From VRUE01 sp963824705 (lineage in GTDB: Bacteria > Actinomycetota > Thermoleophilia > Solirubrobacterales > 70-9): DNA of 64,000 nucleotides. The stretch's first letter is position 1, and every line of letters begins with the position of its first letter. Positions 32,698 to 41,072 of this stretch are shown piece after piece. The stretch covers positions 186,001 to 250,000 of the forward strand of contig CAWGQE010000003.1 in the NCBI GenBank assembly GCA_963824705.1. The letters run 5' to 3'. The notes under the pieces were generated by a model. The model was not told where the DNA came from. It did not search any database and was given only the letters and a program-made list of their open reading frames with translations. Both the position numbers and the translations under genes were made by a program.

Positions 32698-33428
32698 GTG
32701 ATCCCGAGCCTAGCGCTGTCGAGACCCAGGGCCGCGGGTTCGATGGCGGTGGCGGTCCGCTCGAAGACTTCGCCGTAACGGGCGGCGACGGTGTCGGCAA
32801 AGGCGGTGAGGTCCTGCTCGGCGCCCAGCTCGCGGCCGAGCGAGGTGACCCGGCAGTTGTCGATCCCGCAGGGGACGATCCACTCGAACGGCTGCAGGTC
32901 GTTGTTGACGTTGATCGCCAGCCCGTGGGTGGTGACGCCGCGGCTGACGTGGATGCCGATCGAGCCGATCTTGCGCGCCGCGTCGATGCCGGCTTCCGGC
33001 CCGGGCGTTTCTCCCTCGGTCCAGACGCCGGTCAGCCCCTCGATCGTCCCCGCCTCGACGCCATGCTCGCCCAGCGCCCCGATCGCCACCCGCTCCAGAC
33101 GCCGCACGTACTCATGGACGTCGTCGCCATAGGGCTTCAACGAGACGATCGGGTAGGCGACCAGCTGCCCGGGCCCGTGGTACGTGACCCGACCGCCGCG
33201 GTCGGTGTCGCGGACCTCGATCCCCTGCATCTCATACCACTGGCGCTGCATCGGTAGCTCCTCGTCGCTGGAGCGGCGGCCGCGCGTGTAGACGGGTGGG
33301 TGCTCGAGCAGCAACAGCACATCGGAAACCTCGCCCTCATGGCGGGCGTTCTGCAGCCAGCGCTGGGCGACCAGCGCCTCCTCGTAGGGGACGAGCCCAC
33401 AGCGGACTACCAGGATTTCTTTAGTCAC
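32694..33428 (-). CDS. lipB: Octanoyl-[ACP]:protein octanoyltransferase
   Basis: 244 residues. LipB moves octanoate from acyl carrier protein to lipoyl-domain lysines. Family motifs in order: EHPPVYTRGRR, DRGGRVTYHGPGQLVAYPI, KIGSIGIHVSRGVTTHGLAINV (with the catalytic Lys) and VPCGIDNCRVTSL (catalytic Cys in PCGI). There is an 11-residue acidic insert before the KIGSIG segment (GETPGPEAGIDA) that is longer than in many LipB proteins. Coupled to lipA. Confidence 0.96.
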   Translation of the reverse strand: MTKEILVVRCGLVPYEEALVAQRWLQNARHEGEVSDVLLLLEHPPVYTRGRRSSDEELPMQRQWYEMQGIEVRDTDRGGRVTYHGPGQLVAYPIVSLKPYGDDVHEYVRRLERVAIGALGEHGVEAGTIEGLTGVWTEGETPGPEAGIDAARKIGSIGIHVSRGVTTHGLAINVNNDLQPFEWIVPCGIDNCRVTSLGRELGAEQDLTAFADTVAARYGEVFERTATAIEPAALGLDSARLGIT

Positions 33429-33443
33429 CCTTGAAATCCTCGC

Positions 33444-35258
33444 ATGCGGCCGCCCTATTCTTTGCGGCCCTCGCCGATGGCCCCGTTCCAGTCAAAGCTC
33501 CTCCGACCCGACTGGCTTCCGGCCGTGGCGCTCAGTGCCGCGCTGGCCGCGGCGATGCTCGCCTGGAACCCCCAGGTCGGCGACCTCGCGGCCCAGGTCT
33601 TCCGCACCGAGCTGTTTCAGCGCGGTGGCCTGGCGATCTGGAACGGCAGCTGGTACGGCGGCCACTACACCCTCACCTACAGCGTCCTCTTCCCGCCGCT
33701 GGCCGCCCTGCTCGGCCCCCGTCTGGTCGGGACCGTCGCCGTGATCGCCTCCTCCTACTTCTTCGACCGCCTCGTCCGCGACCGCTGGGGCGAGGCGGCC
33801 CGCTGGGCGACGCTCTGGTTCGCCGCCGGCGTGGTGACGTTGCTCGCCGACGGCCAGCTCACCTTTGCCCTCGGCGTCTCCTTCGGCCTCGCCGCGCTGC
33901 GAGCGCTGCAACTGCAGCGCACCCCCTGGGCCCTGGCGGCCTCCGCAGCCTGTGCCCTCTCCAGCCCGGTCGCGGCAGGCTTCCTGGCCGGCGTCGTCTT
34001 CGCGGGCGGCTGGGATCCGGCCATTCAGCTCAGGCGCCTAATCCGCGGGTGGCATGGGGAAGGGGGTGTCCGGACGGGCGCGGCGTCATGTTCCTCGCCC
34101 AGTCTGGTCGGCGAGAGAAGCACCGCCGCCCGGCGAGGAACCCAGCGCACGACCGGACACCCCCTTCCCCACGACAGGACCCGAGGGCCAGCAGCCGCCT
34201 GGGTCGCCTCGATAGCTCTCGCCCTGACCCTGATCCCCAACCTCGCTTTCCCCGAATCCGGCCAGTTCCCCTTCGCCTTCTCGTCCTATGTGGCGATCCC
34301 GCTCTGGTGCGGGGGGGCGCTGCTGCTGACTCGGGGTCTAGCGGTGGAGGAGAGGCAGCTGCGCCGCGTGCTGATCGCCTACGTGCTGGCCGCGACCGTG
34401 CTCGTGCTCGCACCGAACCCGATGGGCGGCAACGCGGTCCGGCTCGGCGCCCTCTTCGGCGGACCTGTCCTGGCCGCGGTGATGCTTGCCCACCGGCCGC
34501 GTCTCTCACGCGCCTCGATGCTGCTGCTCTCGCTGGCGCTGGCCGGCGGCCTCTACTGGCAGGTGACGGCGAGCGTCAATCAGATCGCGCGCAGCGTCGG
34601 CGACCCCTCGACCGCCTCGACCTATTTCACTCCCGTCGCTACCTGGCTGCGCGGCCACGATGGTGCCGCCGCCCGGATCGAGGTGCCGCCGACGGCGAAT
34701 CACTGGGAGTCGGCGTACCTGGCGCCTGGCTTCGAACTGGCCCGCGGCTGGCTGCGCCAGCTCGACACGACCCGCGACGACATCTTCTATGACGGCGAAG
34801 AGGCGCTCACCGATCGCGCCTACCGAGGCTGGCTGCACGCCAACGCGATCCGCTATGTGGCGCTGCCCGACGCGCCGCTCGACTACTCCTCGGTCGCCGA
34901 GCGTCGCCTGATCCTCAGCAACCCGCCCTACCTGGAGCCCCGCTGGAGCGACGCCCACTGGCGTGTGTATGAGGTGCGCGACCCGGCGCCGCTGGTACAG
35001 GCACTCGGCACCGGCGCCGCACACATCCGTTCGGTAGGCCACAGCGGCTTCGCCCTCGACGTGACCCGTCCCGGCGAGTTCCTCGTCCGCGTCGCCTTCA
35101 CGCCCTATTGGTCGATCGAACGCGGCAACGGCTGCCTGGTCCGCCACGGCGAGTGGACCCTGGCCCGGGCAAGCCACCCCGGCATCTTCCGCGTAGCAGC
35201 CGACTTTTCGCTGGGCCGGGCCTGGAATGCAGTCACCGGCGCCCGCAAGACCTGCTGA
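33444..35258 (+). CDS. Multi-pass membrane protein with extracellular domain
   Basis: 604 residues; ATG 33444 or the second ATG 33477 (MAPFQSK) may be the start. About ten hydrophobic helices lie in the first 400 residues (for example AVALSAALAAAMLAW, WATLWFAAGVVTLLA, IALALTLIPNLAF, VLIAYVLAATVLVLA). The soluble C-terminal part contains ATYF-like pattern PVATWLRGH and YDGEEALTDRAYRGWLHANAIRYVALPD. This layout resembles GT-C-like glycosyltransferase membrane proteins or 6-pyruvoyl-tetrahydropterin-synthase-related actinobacterial membrane proteins, but no catalytic motif is certain. A repeat (34056-34170) is read in frame between two helices, adding about 38 unrelated residues. Confidence 0.75.
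   Translation: MRPPYSLRPSPMAPFQSKLLRPDWLPAVALSAALAAAMLAWNPQVGDLAAQVFRTELFQRGGLAIWNGSWYGGHYTLTYSVLFPPLAALLGPRLVGTVAVIASSYFFDRLVRDRWGEAARWATLWFAAGVVTLLADGQLTFALGVSFGLAALRALQLQRTPWALAASAACALSSPVAAGFLAGVVFAGGWDPAIQLRRLIRGWHGEGGVRTGAASCSSPSLVGERSTAARRGTQRTTGHPLPHDRTRGPAAAWVASIALALTLIPNLAFPESGQFPFAFSSYVAIPLWCGGALLLTRGLAVEERQLRRVLIAYVLAATVLVLAPNPMGGNAVRLGALFGGPVLAAVMLAHRPRLSRASMLLLSLALAGGLYWQVTASVNQIARSVGDPSTASTYFTPVATWLRGHDGAAARIEVPPTANHWESAYLAPGFELARGWLRQLDTTRDDIFYDGEEALTDRAYRGWLHANAIRYVALPDAPLDYSSVAERRLILSNPPYLEPRWSDAHWRVYEVRDPAPLVQALGTGAAHIRSVGHSGFALDVTRPGEFLVRVAFTPYWSIERGNGCLVRHGEWTLARASHPGIFRVAADFSLGRAWNAVTGARKTC
34056..34170. repeat. Nested inverted repeat, family copy 1 (inside a coding region)
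   Basis: Outer arms 34056-34073 and 34153-34170 are perfect over 18 bases (GGGGAAGGGGGTGTCCGG). An inner stem pairs GTTCCTCGCC (34090-34099) with GGCGAGGAAC (34132-34141). The interior is closely similar to the copies at 36039 and 55157. It lies within the membrane-protein gene, where it encodes a Ser/Arg/Gly-rich loop. Confidence 0.85.
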
Positions 35259-35264
35259 ACATGG

Positions 35265-35312
35265 ACTTCTGTCGCCTTTTGATGCCTATAGGCACTACAA
35301 GGCGACAGAAGT
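35265..35312. terminator. Hairpin between convergent genes
   Basis: ACTTCTGTCGCCTT (35265-35278) and AAGGCGACAGAAGT (35299-35312) are perfect complements, with the inner palindrome TGCCTATAGGCA. It fills the gap between the membrane-protein stop (35258) and the pdhC stop (35316), so it probably ends transcription from both sides, though without a clear U-tract. Confidence 0.65.
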
Positions 35313-35315
35313 TCT

Positions 35316-36674
35316 CTAGAGGGCGAGGGAGAGCGGCTCTTCGAGGAGGGCTCTGACCCGGGCCAGGAACTCGGCCGCGGGGGCGCCGTAGAGGATGCGG
35401 TGGTCGCAGGCCAGGTCGACCTGCATCAGGTGGGCGGTGGCGATCTCGCCGTCGCGGACGATGGGCCGCTCGGCGATCGCGCCGACGGCGAGGATCGCCG
35501 CCTGCGGCGGGTTGATCACGGCGGAGAAGCCGTCGATCCCGTACATCCCCAGGTTGGAGACGGTGAAGGTCGCGCCGGAGAGCTCCGGCGGCGTGATCTG
35601 CCCTTCACGCACTTTGCCGGCCAGCGCCCGCGACTCCGAGGCGACCTGTCGCAGCCCCTTGCGATCGGCGTCGAACACGGTTGGAACGACGAGCGCATCC
35701 TCGGCCGCCACAGCGACCCCGACGTTCACCCGCGAATAGAGCTCGAAGCGCCCGTCGCGGTAGGCCCCGTTGGCCCGCGGATGCTCGCGCAGCGCCAGCG
35801 CGCATGCCTTGACCACCATGTCGTTGAACGAAGGCACGACGTCACCCTCGGCCGCCCCAGCTTTCACCAGCGTACGTCCCTCGACTGCACGACTCATGTC
35901 AACAGAGGCCCGTAAGTAGAAATGAGGCGCAGTCGCCTTCGACTCGGACATCCGCCGCGAGATCACCTGCTGCGTCTTCGAAAGCTCTTCGTAGGTGGTC
36001 TGGCCCTTGGCCGTTTCGGCCGCGGGTCCCGCCGCGACGGAGGGGGTGTTCGACCGTGCGCTGGGTTCCTCGCCGGGCGGCGATGCGGCTCTCGCCGAGC
36101 CGGCGGGGCGAGGAAGAGGACGCCGCGCCCGCTCGGACACCCCCTCCGCCACGCCACCCGTGGAAGATGCGCGCTCGACATCCGCTTTGACGATCCGGCC
36201 ACCCGGCCCCGAGCCGTGAAGCTGGCTCAGATCAAGCTGCCGTTCCTCAGCGATCCGACGCGCCAGCGGGGAAGCTTTAGTCCGGTGCCCATTGCCTTCC
36301 TCCGTGGGTGGTGCGGGGGTGGGGGGGGTCGAGGACGGACTGTGGCCCGCCCGCAGCGCCCCCCCCACCCCCGCGACAGGACCCGCGGCTGAGGCGCTGG
36401 TCCTTTGCTCGTCCACGGCTGGGCCCCCAGAACCCTCGTCCGACTCGCCGACCCGCGCGATCGGGGTGCCGATGGCGACCGTCTCGCCCTCGGGCACCAA
36501 GATCTCGCTCAAGGTCCCAGCAACGTCAGCTTCGTAGGCCATATTCGCCTTATCCGTCTCGATTTCGACCAGCTCGTCGCCCACCGCAACCTCATCGCCG
36601 ACGGCTTTGAACCACTGCAGAACCGTCCCCTCCTCCATCGAGTCGGACAATCTAGGCATGACCACGTCAGCCAT
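35316..36674 (-). CDS. pdhC: Pyruvate dehydrogenase E2, dihydrolipoamide acetyltransferase
   Basis: 452 residues from ATG 36674 (MADVVMPRLSDSMEEG); the frame to 36776 is intergenic sequence. Lipoyl domain (about 1-77, lipoylated Lys in IETDKANM), a flexible linker, the peripheral subunit-binding domain (about 130-165, ASPLARRIAEERQLDLSQLHGSGPGGRIVKADVE), a second linker, and the acetyltransferase domain with VSNLGMYGI and the catalytic-His motif DHRILYGA. The Asp of the classical HxxxDG is Tyr here, as I recall for plastid-type E2s. Both linkers carry inverted-repeat insertions (36039-36147 and 36313-36374), which disordered linkers can tolerate. Last gene of the PDH cluster. Confidence 0.95.
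   Translation of the reverse strand: MADVVMPRLSDSMEEGTVLQWFKAVGDEVAVGDELVEIETDKANMAYEADVAGTLSEILVPEGETVAIGTPIARVGESDEGSGGPAVDEQRTSASAAGPVAGVGGALRAGHSPSSTPPTPAPPTEEGNGHRTKASPLARRIAEERQLDLSQLHGSGPGGRIVKADVERASSTGGVAEGVSERARRPLPRPAGSARAASPPGEEPSARSNTPSVAAGPAAETAKGQTTYEELSKTQQVISRRMSESKATAPHFYLRASVDMSRAVEGRTLVKAGAAEGDVVPSFNDMVVKACALALREHPRANGAYRDGRFELYSRVNVGVAVAAEDALVVPTVFDADRKGLRQVASESRALAGKVREGQITPPELSGATFTVSNLGMYGIDGFSAVINPPQAAILAVGAIAERPIVRDGEIATAHLMQVDLACDHRILYGAPAAEFLARVRALLEEPLSLAL
36039..36147. repeat. Nested inverted repeat, family copy 2 (inside pdhC)
   Basis: Outer arms 36039-36053 and 36133-36147 pair with one mismatch. The inner stem is 36065-36074 (GTTCCTCGCC) with 36107-36116. On the minus strand the interior matches copy 1 (34056) very closely, including GCGGGCGCGGCGTC and CGCCGCCCGGCGAGGAACCC. 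It is read in frame as the Arg/Pro/Ser linker before the E2 catalytic domain. Confidence 0.85.
36313..36374. repeat. G-rich inverted repeat in pdhC linker
   Basis: Arms 36313-36328 (GCGGGGGTGGGGGGGG) and 36359-36374 are perfect complements with a 30-base loop. It encodes a Gly/Pro/Ser/Thr linker after the lipoyl domain. The sequence is unlike the copies at 34056 and 36039 apart from the G-rich outer arm. Confidence 0.7.
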
Positions 36675-36836
36675 TGGCGGTCTCCCCGCGACCGTTTGCG
36701 AGAGGGGATCTGGCGTGTCTCGACAGTGCCTCGCGAAGCGGCCCCGGCAGGGTAATCCCGTGCCGCGAAGCGGCACCAGATTCCACCGCCCGAAGGGCGG
36801 TGGTGGGCAGCTGACGAGGCACCTCCGATCCCCGCG
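36675..36836. other. pdhB-pdhC gap with two GAA-loop hairpins
   Basis: 162 bases between pdhB stop and pdhC start. Two perfect stems with identical GAA loops stand in a row: GTGCCGC/GCGGCAC (36760-36776) and CCACCGCCC/GGGCGGTGG (36783-36803). No gene is present. On the transcribed strand they could act as processing or stability elements that set E2 level relative to E1. Confidence 0.6.
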
Positions 36837-37829
36837 TCATAGCGAACCCTCCAGCGCCGCCAAGGCCGCCTGCACGACGTGCTCCTCGTGCGGGATCGCC
36901 GCCTGCTCGAGCCGCTTCGAGTACGGCATGTGCACGTCGGCACCCGTCACTCGCTGCACCGGCGCGTCGAGATGATCGAAGGCCTGCTCGGTGATCAGGG
37001 TGGCCAGGTTGGCGCCGACGCCGCCGTGCGGCCAGCCCTCCTCGACGATCACGGCCCGGTTCGTCTTGCGCACCGACGCGAGGATCGTGTCGAGGTCGAG
37101 CGGGCGCAACGTGCGCGGGTCGATCACCTCGGCCTCGACGCCGTGCTCGTGCGAGAGCGTCCGCGCGGCCTCCTCGGCGACGTGGGCCATCTTGAGCAGG
37201 CCGATGACGGTCACGTCGCCCCCCTCGCGGCGCACCGCCGCTTCGCCGAAGCGCAGCACCTCGCCGTCGCCGTTCTCGGCGACCTCGCCGCGCACCCCGT
37301 AGAGGCCCTCGTGCTCGATAAAGATCACCGGGTTGTCGTCGCGGATCGCCGCCTTCAGCAGCGCCTTGCCGTCGGCCGGGGTCGAGGGGCAGGCGACGAG
37401 CAGCCCCGGGACCTGCAGGAAGAGCGCCTCGAAGCTGTGCGAGTGGGTGGGGCCGAGCTGGTGGCCGCCACCGCCCGGCATGCGGATCACCATCGGCACC
37501 CGCGCCTGGCCGTTGAACATGTAGGGGATCGCCGCCGCGTGGTTGACGATCTGGTCCAGCGCCAGCAGCGCGAAGTTGACCGTCATCAGCTCGACCACCG
37601 GCCGCAGGCCGCCCATCGCCGCGCCGACCCCGGCCCCGACCATCGTGTTCTCGGAGATCGGCGTGTCGCGCACGCGCCGCTCGCCGAACTCCTCCAGCAG
37701 GCCCTCGGTCACCTTGAAGGCGCCCTGGAAGACGCCGACGTCCTCGCCCATCACGAAGACCGCCTCGTCGCGCCGCATCTCCTCGGCCATCGCGTCGCGC
37801 AGCGCCTCGCGCATCCGCAGCGTCGCCAT
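36837..37829 (-). CDS. pdhB: Pyruvate dehydrogenase E1 beta subunit
   Basis: 330 residues from ATG 37829 (MATLRMREALRDAMAEEM), which shares its A with the pdhA stop (TGATG). Typical transketolase-like beta chain: VFVMGEDVGVFQGAFKVTEGL, DTPISENTMVGAGVGAAMGGLRP with the cofactor Glu, the QIVNHAAAIPYMFNGQ segment, GGGGHQLGPTHSHSFEALF and the C-terminal domain PRTLRPLDLDTI. It forms the alpha2beta2 thiamine-diphosphate enzyme with PdhA and decarboxylates pyruvate (or a branched 2-oxoacid; the sequence alone does not settle this). Confidence 0.94.
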   Translation of the reverse strand: MATLRMREALRDAMAEEMRRDEAVFVMGEDVGVFQGAFKVTEGLLEEFGERRVRDTPISENTMVGAGVGAAMGGLRPVVELMTVNFALLALDQIVNHAAAIPYMFNGQARVPMVIRMPGGGGHQLGPTHSHSFEALFLQVPGLLVACPSTPADGKALLKAAIRDDNPVIFIEHEGLYGVRGEVAENGDGEVLRFGEAAVRREGGDVTVIGLLKMAHVAEEAARTLSHEHGVEAEVIDPRTLRPLDLDTILASVRKTNRAVIVEEGWPHGGVGANLATLITEQAFDHLDAPVQRVTGADVHMPYSKRLEQAAIPHEEHVVQAALAALEGSL

Positions 37830-39085
37830 CAGCGCTCCCTCTCCCAAAACCGCTCGACGGAGTCGCCCGCCTCCGCCTCCTCGTTGATCGCGCGCTCCTC
37901 GACCTCTTCGGCCACCTCGGGCTCGGTTCCCTCCTGGGCATCGCCGTCCTCTGCTGGATTCGGCCTCGTCTGGGGACGTGGCCGGTCCGGCTGCCCGGCG
38001 TAGGCGGCGCCGGCCTCGGCCAGCTCGCGTGCCGCCGCCGGCATCTCCTCTTCCTCGCGCTCGCCCCTGTGCGGCTCCGGGCTGCGCTCGTCGACCGCGT
38101 ACCAGCCGCTCTGCTCGTCGACCACGTAGAGGTTTTCGTAAAGGCTGTCTAGCGCCGGTTCGGGCGAGGCCTCGGCGGCCTCGACGGCCGCCTTCACCCG
38201 CTCATCGGCCTTGTCGCGGACCTGCCGCACCTCGCGCTCGCCGAGCACGCCGGCCTCGACGCAGCGCCGCGCGAAGACCTCGATCGGGTCTTTCTGCTGC
38301 CACTCCTCGACCTCCTCGCGCTCGCGGTAGACCTCGGGGTCGGCGGCGGAGTGGCCGCGGTAGCGGTAGGTGAAGGCCTCGAGGATGGTCGGGCGGCGCT
38401 CCTCGCGGGCCTGGCGGATCCCCTCGGCGACGCCCTCGCGAACGGCGATCACGTCCATCCCGTCGATCCGCTCGCCGGGGATGCCGTAGCCCTCCGCCTT
38501 CTTGGAGAGGTCGGTCTGGGCGGAGTGGCGCTCGACCGAGGTCCCCATCCCGTAGAGGTTGTTCTCGACGAGGAAGAAAACGGGCAGCTGCCAGAGCGCC
38601 GCCAGGTTCATCGTCTCGCCGAAGTTGCCGGTGTTGGAGGCGCCGTCGCCGAACATGCAGACGGTGACCGCGTCCTCGCCCTTGTACTCGGAGGAGAGGG
38701 CCAGCCCGGCAGCGATCGGCAGGTTGCCACCGACGATCCCGTAGCCGCCCATGAAGCGCCGCTCGCGGTCGAAGATGTGCATCGAGCCACCGCGCCCGCC
38801 GCTGGTCCCGCCGACCCGGCCGAACAGCTCCGACATCACTCGCTCCGGATCGGTGCCGCGGGCGATCGCGTGACCGTGGGTGCGGTAGGTGCCGATCAGG
38901 TAGTCCTCGTCGCGCATCACCGAGGTGGTGCCGACGATCGTCGCCTCCTCGCCGATCGCCAGGTGGAGGAAGCCGCCCGCTTTGGCCCGCTGGTACTGGC
39001 GTCCCGCCTCCTCCTCGAAGCGGCGGATCAGCGCCATCCGCGCGAGCAGCTCGTAACAGGTGGCGGCGTCAGGCAGATCGGCCAT
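37829..39085 (-). CDS. pdhA: Pyruvate dehydrogenase E1 alpha subunit with acidic tail
   Basis: 418 residues. Thiamine-diphosphate motif GDGASNTGNFGETMNLAALWQLPVFFLVENN and phosphorylation-loop-like YRYRGHSAADPEVYR are clear, as is GGRGGSMHIFD. The ordinary subunit ends near residue 335; here about 85 further residues are very acidic and low in complexity (EREEEEMPAAARELAEAG to VERFWERER), an unusual extension that might bind partners. Translationally coupled to pdhB. Upstream are the DsbA-like gene and lpdA. Confidence 0.94.
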   Translation of the reverse strand: MADLPDAATCYELLARMALIRRFEEEAGRQYQRAKAGGFLHLAIGEEATIVGTTSVMRDEDYLIGTYRTHGHAIARGTDPERVMSELFGRVGGTSGGRGGSMHIFDRERRFMGGYGIVGGNLPIAAGLALSSEYKGEDAVTVCMFGDGASNTGNFGETMNLAALWQLPVFFLVENNLYGMGTSVERHSAQTDLSKKAEGYGIPGERIDGMDVIAVREGVAEGIRQAREERRPTILEAFTYRYRGHSAADPEVYREREEVEEWQQKDPIEVFARRCVEAGVLGEREVRQVRDKADERVKAAVEAAEASPEPALDSLYENLYVVDEQSGWYAVDERSPEPHRGEREEEEMPAAARELAEAGAAYAGQPDRPRPQTRPNPAEDGDAQEGTEPEVAEEVEERAINEEAEAGDSVERFWERER

Positions 39086-39096
39086 TGACGCTCACC

Positions 39097-39696
39097 TTAG
39101 CTCGCGGCCTCGACCGCCTCCTCCAGCCGGTCGTCCCCCCAGAAGACCTCGTCGCCGACGCGCAGGGAGGGGACGCCGATCACCCCTGCCTCGGCGGCCT
39201 GGTCGGTCGCCTTGCGCAAGGCGTTCTTGACGCTTTCGGTGCCGGCGGCTTTGCTGACAGCGTTGGGGTGCAGCTCGCAGGCGGCGGCCGAGATCAGCAC
39301 GTTGTCGTGCTCGCCCAGGTCGCGACCGGCGGCGAAGGCCTGGCGGAAAGCGGCGAGGGCGAAGGAGACGGTGCGGCCGGTCTGCTTGGCGAAGGTGGCG
39401 ACGCGCATCGCGAAGAGCATGTTGCCGGGCCAGGGATCGGGCCAGACGAGCGGTGCCAGGCTGAGGTCCCTGGCGCGGCGCTCGACCTCGGCGATCCCCT
39501 CCTCGCGCCCGGGGCCGTTTGCCCACGATTCGCGCCCGAAGCGCTGGAACAGCCCGCCGAGCAGGATCGGTTGCCACTCCGGCTGCTCCAGCTCGGCGTC
39601 GGTGAACAGCCCGCTGATCCGTTCCGCGGTCAGGTACGCGTAGGGCGACCCCAGGTCAAAGTAGAAAGTCGCCCTAGGAGTGGGTGGCCCAGCCAT
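39097..39696 (-). CDS. DsbA / HCCA-isomerase-like thioredoxin-fold protein
   Basis: 199 residues; its start overlaps the end of lpdA by 23 bases. Thioredoxin-fold DsbA family: FYFDLGSPYAYLTAERI at the position of the active site, where Ser-Pro-Tyr replaces Cys-x-x-Cys, then helical insert and GVIGVPSLRVGDEVFWGDDRLEEA, with the cis-Pro of IGVPS. This layout matches the 2-hydroxychromene-2-carboxylate isomerase / kappa GST branch, whose Ser binds glutathione-like thiol. Its conserved place between lpdA and pdhA suggests a thiol-linked task for the complex, but that is inference. Confidence 0.85.
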   Translation of the reverse strand: MAGPPTPRATFYFDLGSPYAYLTAERISGLFTDAELEQPEWQPILLGGLFQRFGRESWANGPGREEGIAEVERRARDLSLAPLVWPDPWPGNMLFAMRVATFAKQTGRTVSFALAAFRQAFAAGRDLGEHDNVLISAAACELHPNAVSKAAGTESVKNALRKATDQAAEAGVIGVPSLRVGDEVFWGDDRLEEAVEAAS

Positions 39697-41041
39697 CGAC
39701 TGCCCGTGCCGCTTCGAAGATCGCCTCGGAGATCGTCGGGTGCGGATGGACGATCTGCGCCAGCTCCTGGTAGCCGCCCTCCAGCGCCATCGTCGCGACC
39801 AGCTCGGCGATCATGTCGCAGGCGCGGTTGCCGACGATGTGGGCGCCAAGGATCTCGCCGTACTTGGAGTCGACCACCAGCTTGACCTGGCCGTCTTTGT
39901 CGTCGTAGACGGTCGCGCCGCCGACCGCCCCCAGCTTCAGCTTGCCTACCTTGACGTCGTGCCCGGCCTCCTTCGCCGCCGCCTCGGTGAGCCCGACGCT
40001 GGCGACCTGCGGATGGCAGAAGGTGGCGCCGGCGACGAGGTTCTGGTCGACGGGATGGGTCGACGCGCCAGCGGCATGCTCGACCGCGACCACACCTTCC
40101 TCGGAAGCCTTGTGGGCGAGCGCCTTGGCGTGGACCAGGTCGCCGATCGCGTAGACCTTGGGGTTGGAGGTGCGGCCGAACTCGTCGACCTCGACCTTGC
40201 CCCGGTCGGTCAGCTTGACCCCGGCCGCATCCAGCCCGAGCCCCTCGACGTCGGCGGAGCGGCCGCCGGCGACGCAGAGGTAGTCGACCTCGGCCGAGTT
40301 GTCGCCGTAGGTGAATTTGACCGAGTTTCCGCCCGCCTCGACGTTCTCGACCGGGGCGCCGGTGGAGATCGTGATGTTCTGCTTTTTGAAGGCCCGCTCG
40401 ACCACGCGCGCCATGTCCTTGTCCTCGGCCGGGAGGATCTGGTCGAGCATCTCGATCAGCAGCACCTCGGTGCCGAAGCGGCCGTAGGCGGAGGCGATCT
40501 CGCAGCCCGATGCGCCGGCGCCGACGACGGCGATCTTCTTCGGCTGCTCGGCCAGCGACCAGGTGCCCCAGGTGTCGAGGACGCGGTCGCCGAACTCGAC
40601 ACCTGGGATCGGCAACGCGACCGAGCCGGTAGCGAGCACCACCGTGCCCGCCTCGTAGACGTCGTCGCCGACCTGGACGTTGCCCTCGGCGGTCAGCGAG
40701 CCGTCGCCCGCAATCGTCGTCACCTTGTTTTTGTCCCAGAGCATCTTCACACCGCTGGAGAGCGAGTCGGAGACCGCGGCGCGACGCTTGCCGAGCGCGT
40801 CCCAGTCGACCGAGACGTCCTTGGCGACGACACCCAGCTCGGCGCTGCCCCGCGCCTGGTCGTAGATCTCGGCGCTGCGCAGGATCGTCTTGGCTGGGAT
40901 GCAGGCGTAGTTGAGGCAGCGCCCGCCCGGCTTGTCGCGCTCGACAACGGCGGTTTTCTTGCCGAGCTGTGCCGAGCGGATCGCGGCGACGTAGCCGCCA
41001 GGGCCCCCGCCAATGACGATTACGTCGTATGAATCGGCCAC
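39674..41041 (-). CDS. lpdA: Dihydrolipoyl dehydrogenase (E3)
   Basis: 455 residues. FAD motif VIVIGGGPGGYVAAIRSAQLG, redox disulfide GGRCLNYACIPAKTIL (Cys-x4-Cys), NAD motif IAVVGAGASGCEIASAYGRFG, second FAD motif VYAIGDLVHAKALAHKASEEG, and the dimer-interface HxHPTISE with catalytic His-Glu (IVHPHPTISEAIFEA). It reoxidises the dihydrolipoyl group of PDH E2. First gene of the minus-strand PDH cluster. Confidence 0.96.
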   Translation of the reverse strand: MADSYDVIVIGGGPGGYVAAIRSAQLGKKTAVVERDKPGGRCLNYACIPAKTILRSAEIYDQARGSAELGVVAKDVSVDWDALGKRRAAVSDSLSSGVKMLWDKNKVTTIAGDGSLTAEGNVQVGDDVYEAGTVVLATGSVALPIPGVEFGDRVLDTWGTWSLAEQPKKIAVVGAGASGCEIASAYGRFGTEVLLIEMLDQILPAEDKDMARVVERAFKKQNITISTGAPVENVEAGGNSVKFTYGDNSAEVDYLCVAGGRSADVEGLGLDAAGVKLTDRGKVEVDEFGRTSNPKVYAIGDLVHAKALAHKASEEGVVAVEHAAGASTHPVDQNLVAGATFCHPQVASVGLTEAAAKEAGHDVKVGKLKLGAVGGATVYDDKDGQVKLVVDSKYGEILGAHIVGNRACDMIAELVATMALEGGYQELAQIVHPHPTISEAIFEAARAVDGWATHS

Positions 41042-41072
41042 GAGCCTCAGCCTATAGAACGCCCGCCGCCGT

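Noticed and set aside
30551..32800. 749-codon open frame on the minus strand
   Set aside because: It is antisense to the M19 dipeptidase and out of frame with lipA, with Arg/Asp/Gly-rich composition typical of shadow frames in high-GC DNA.
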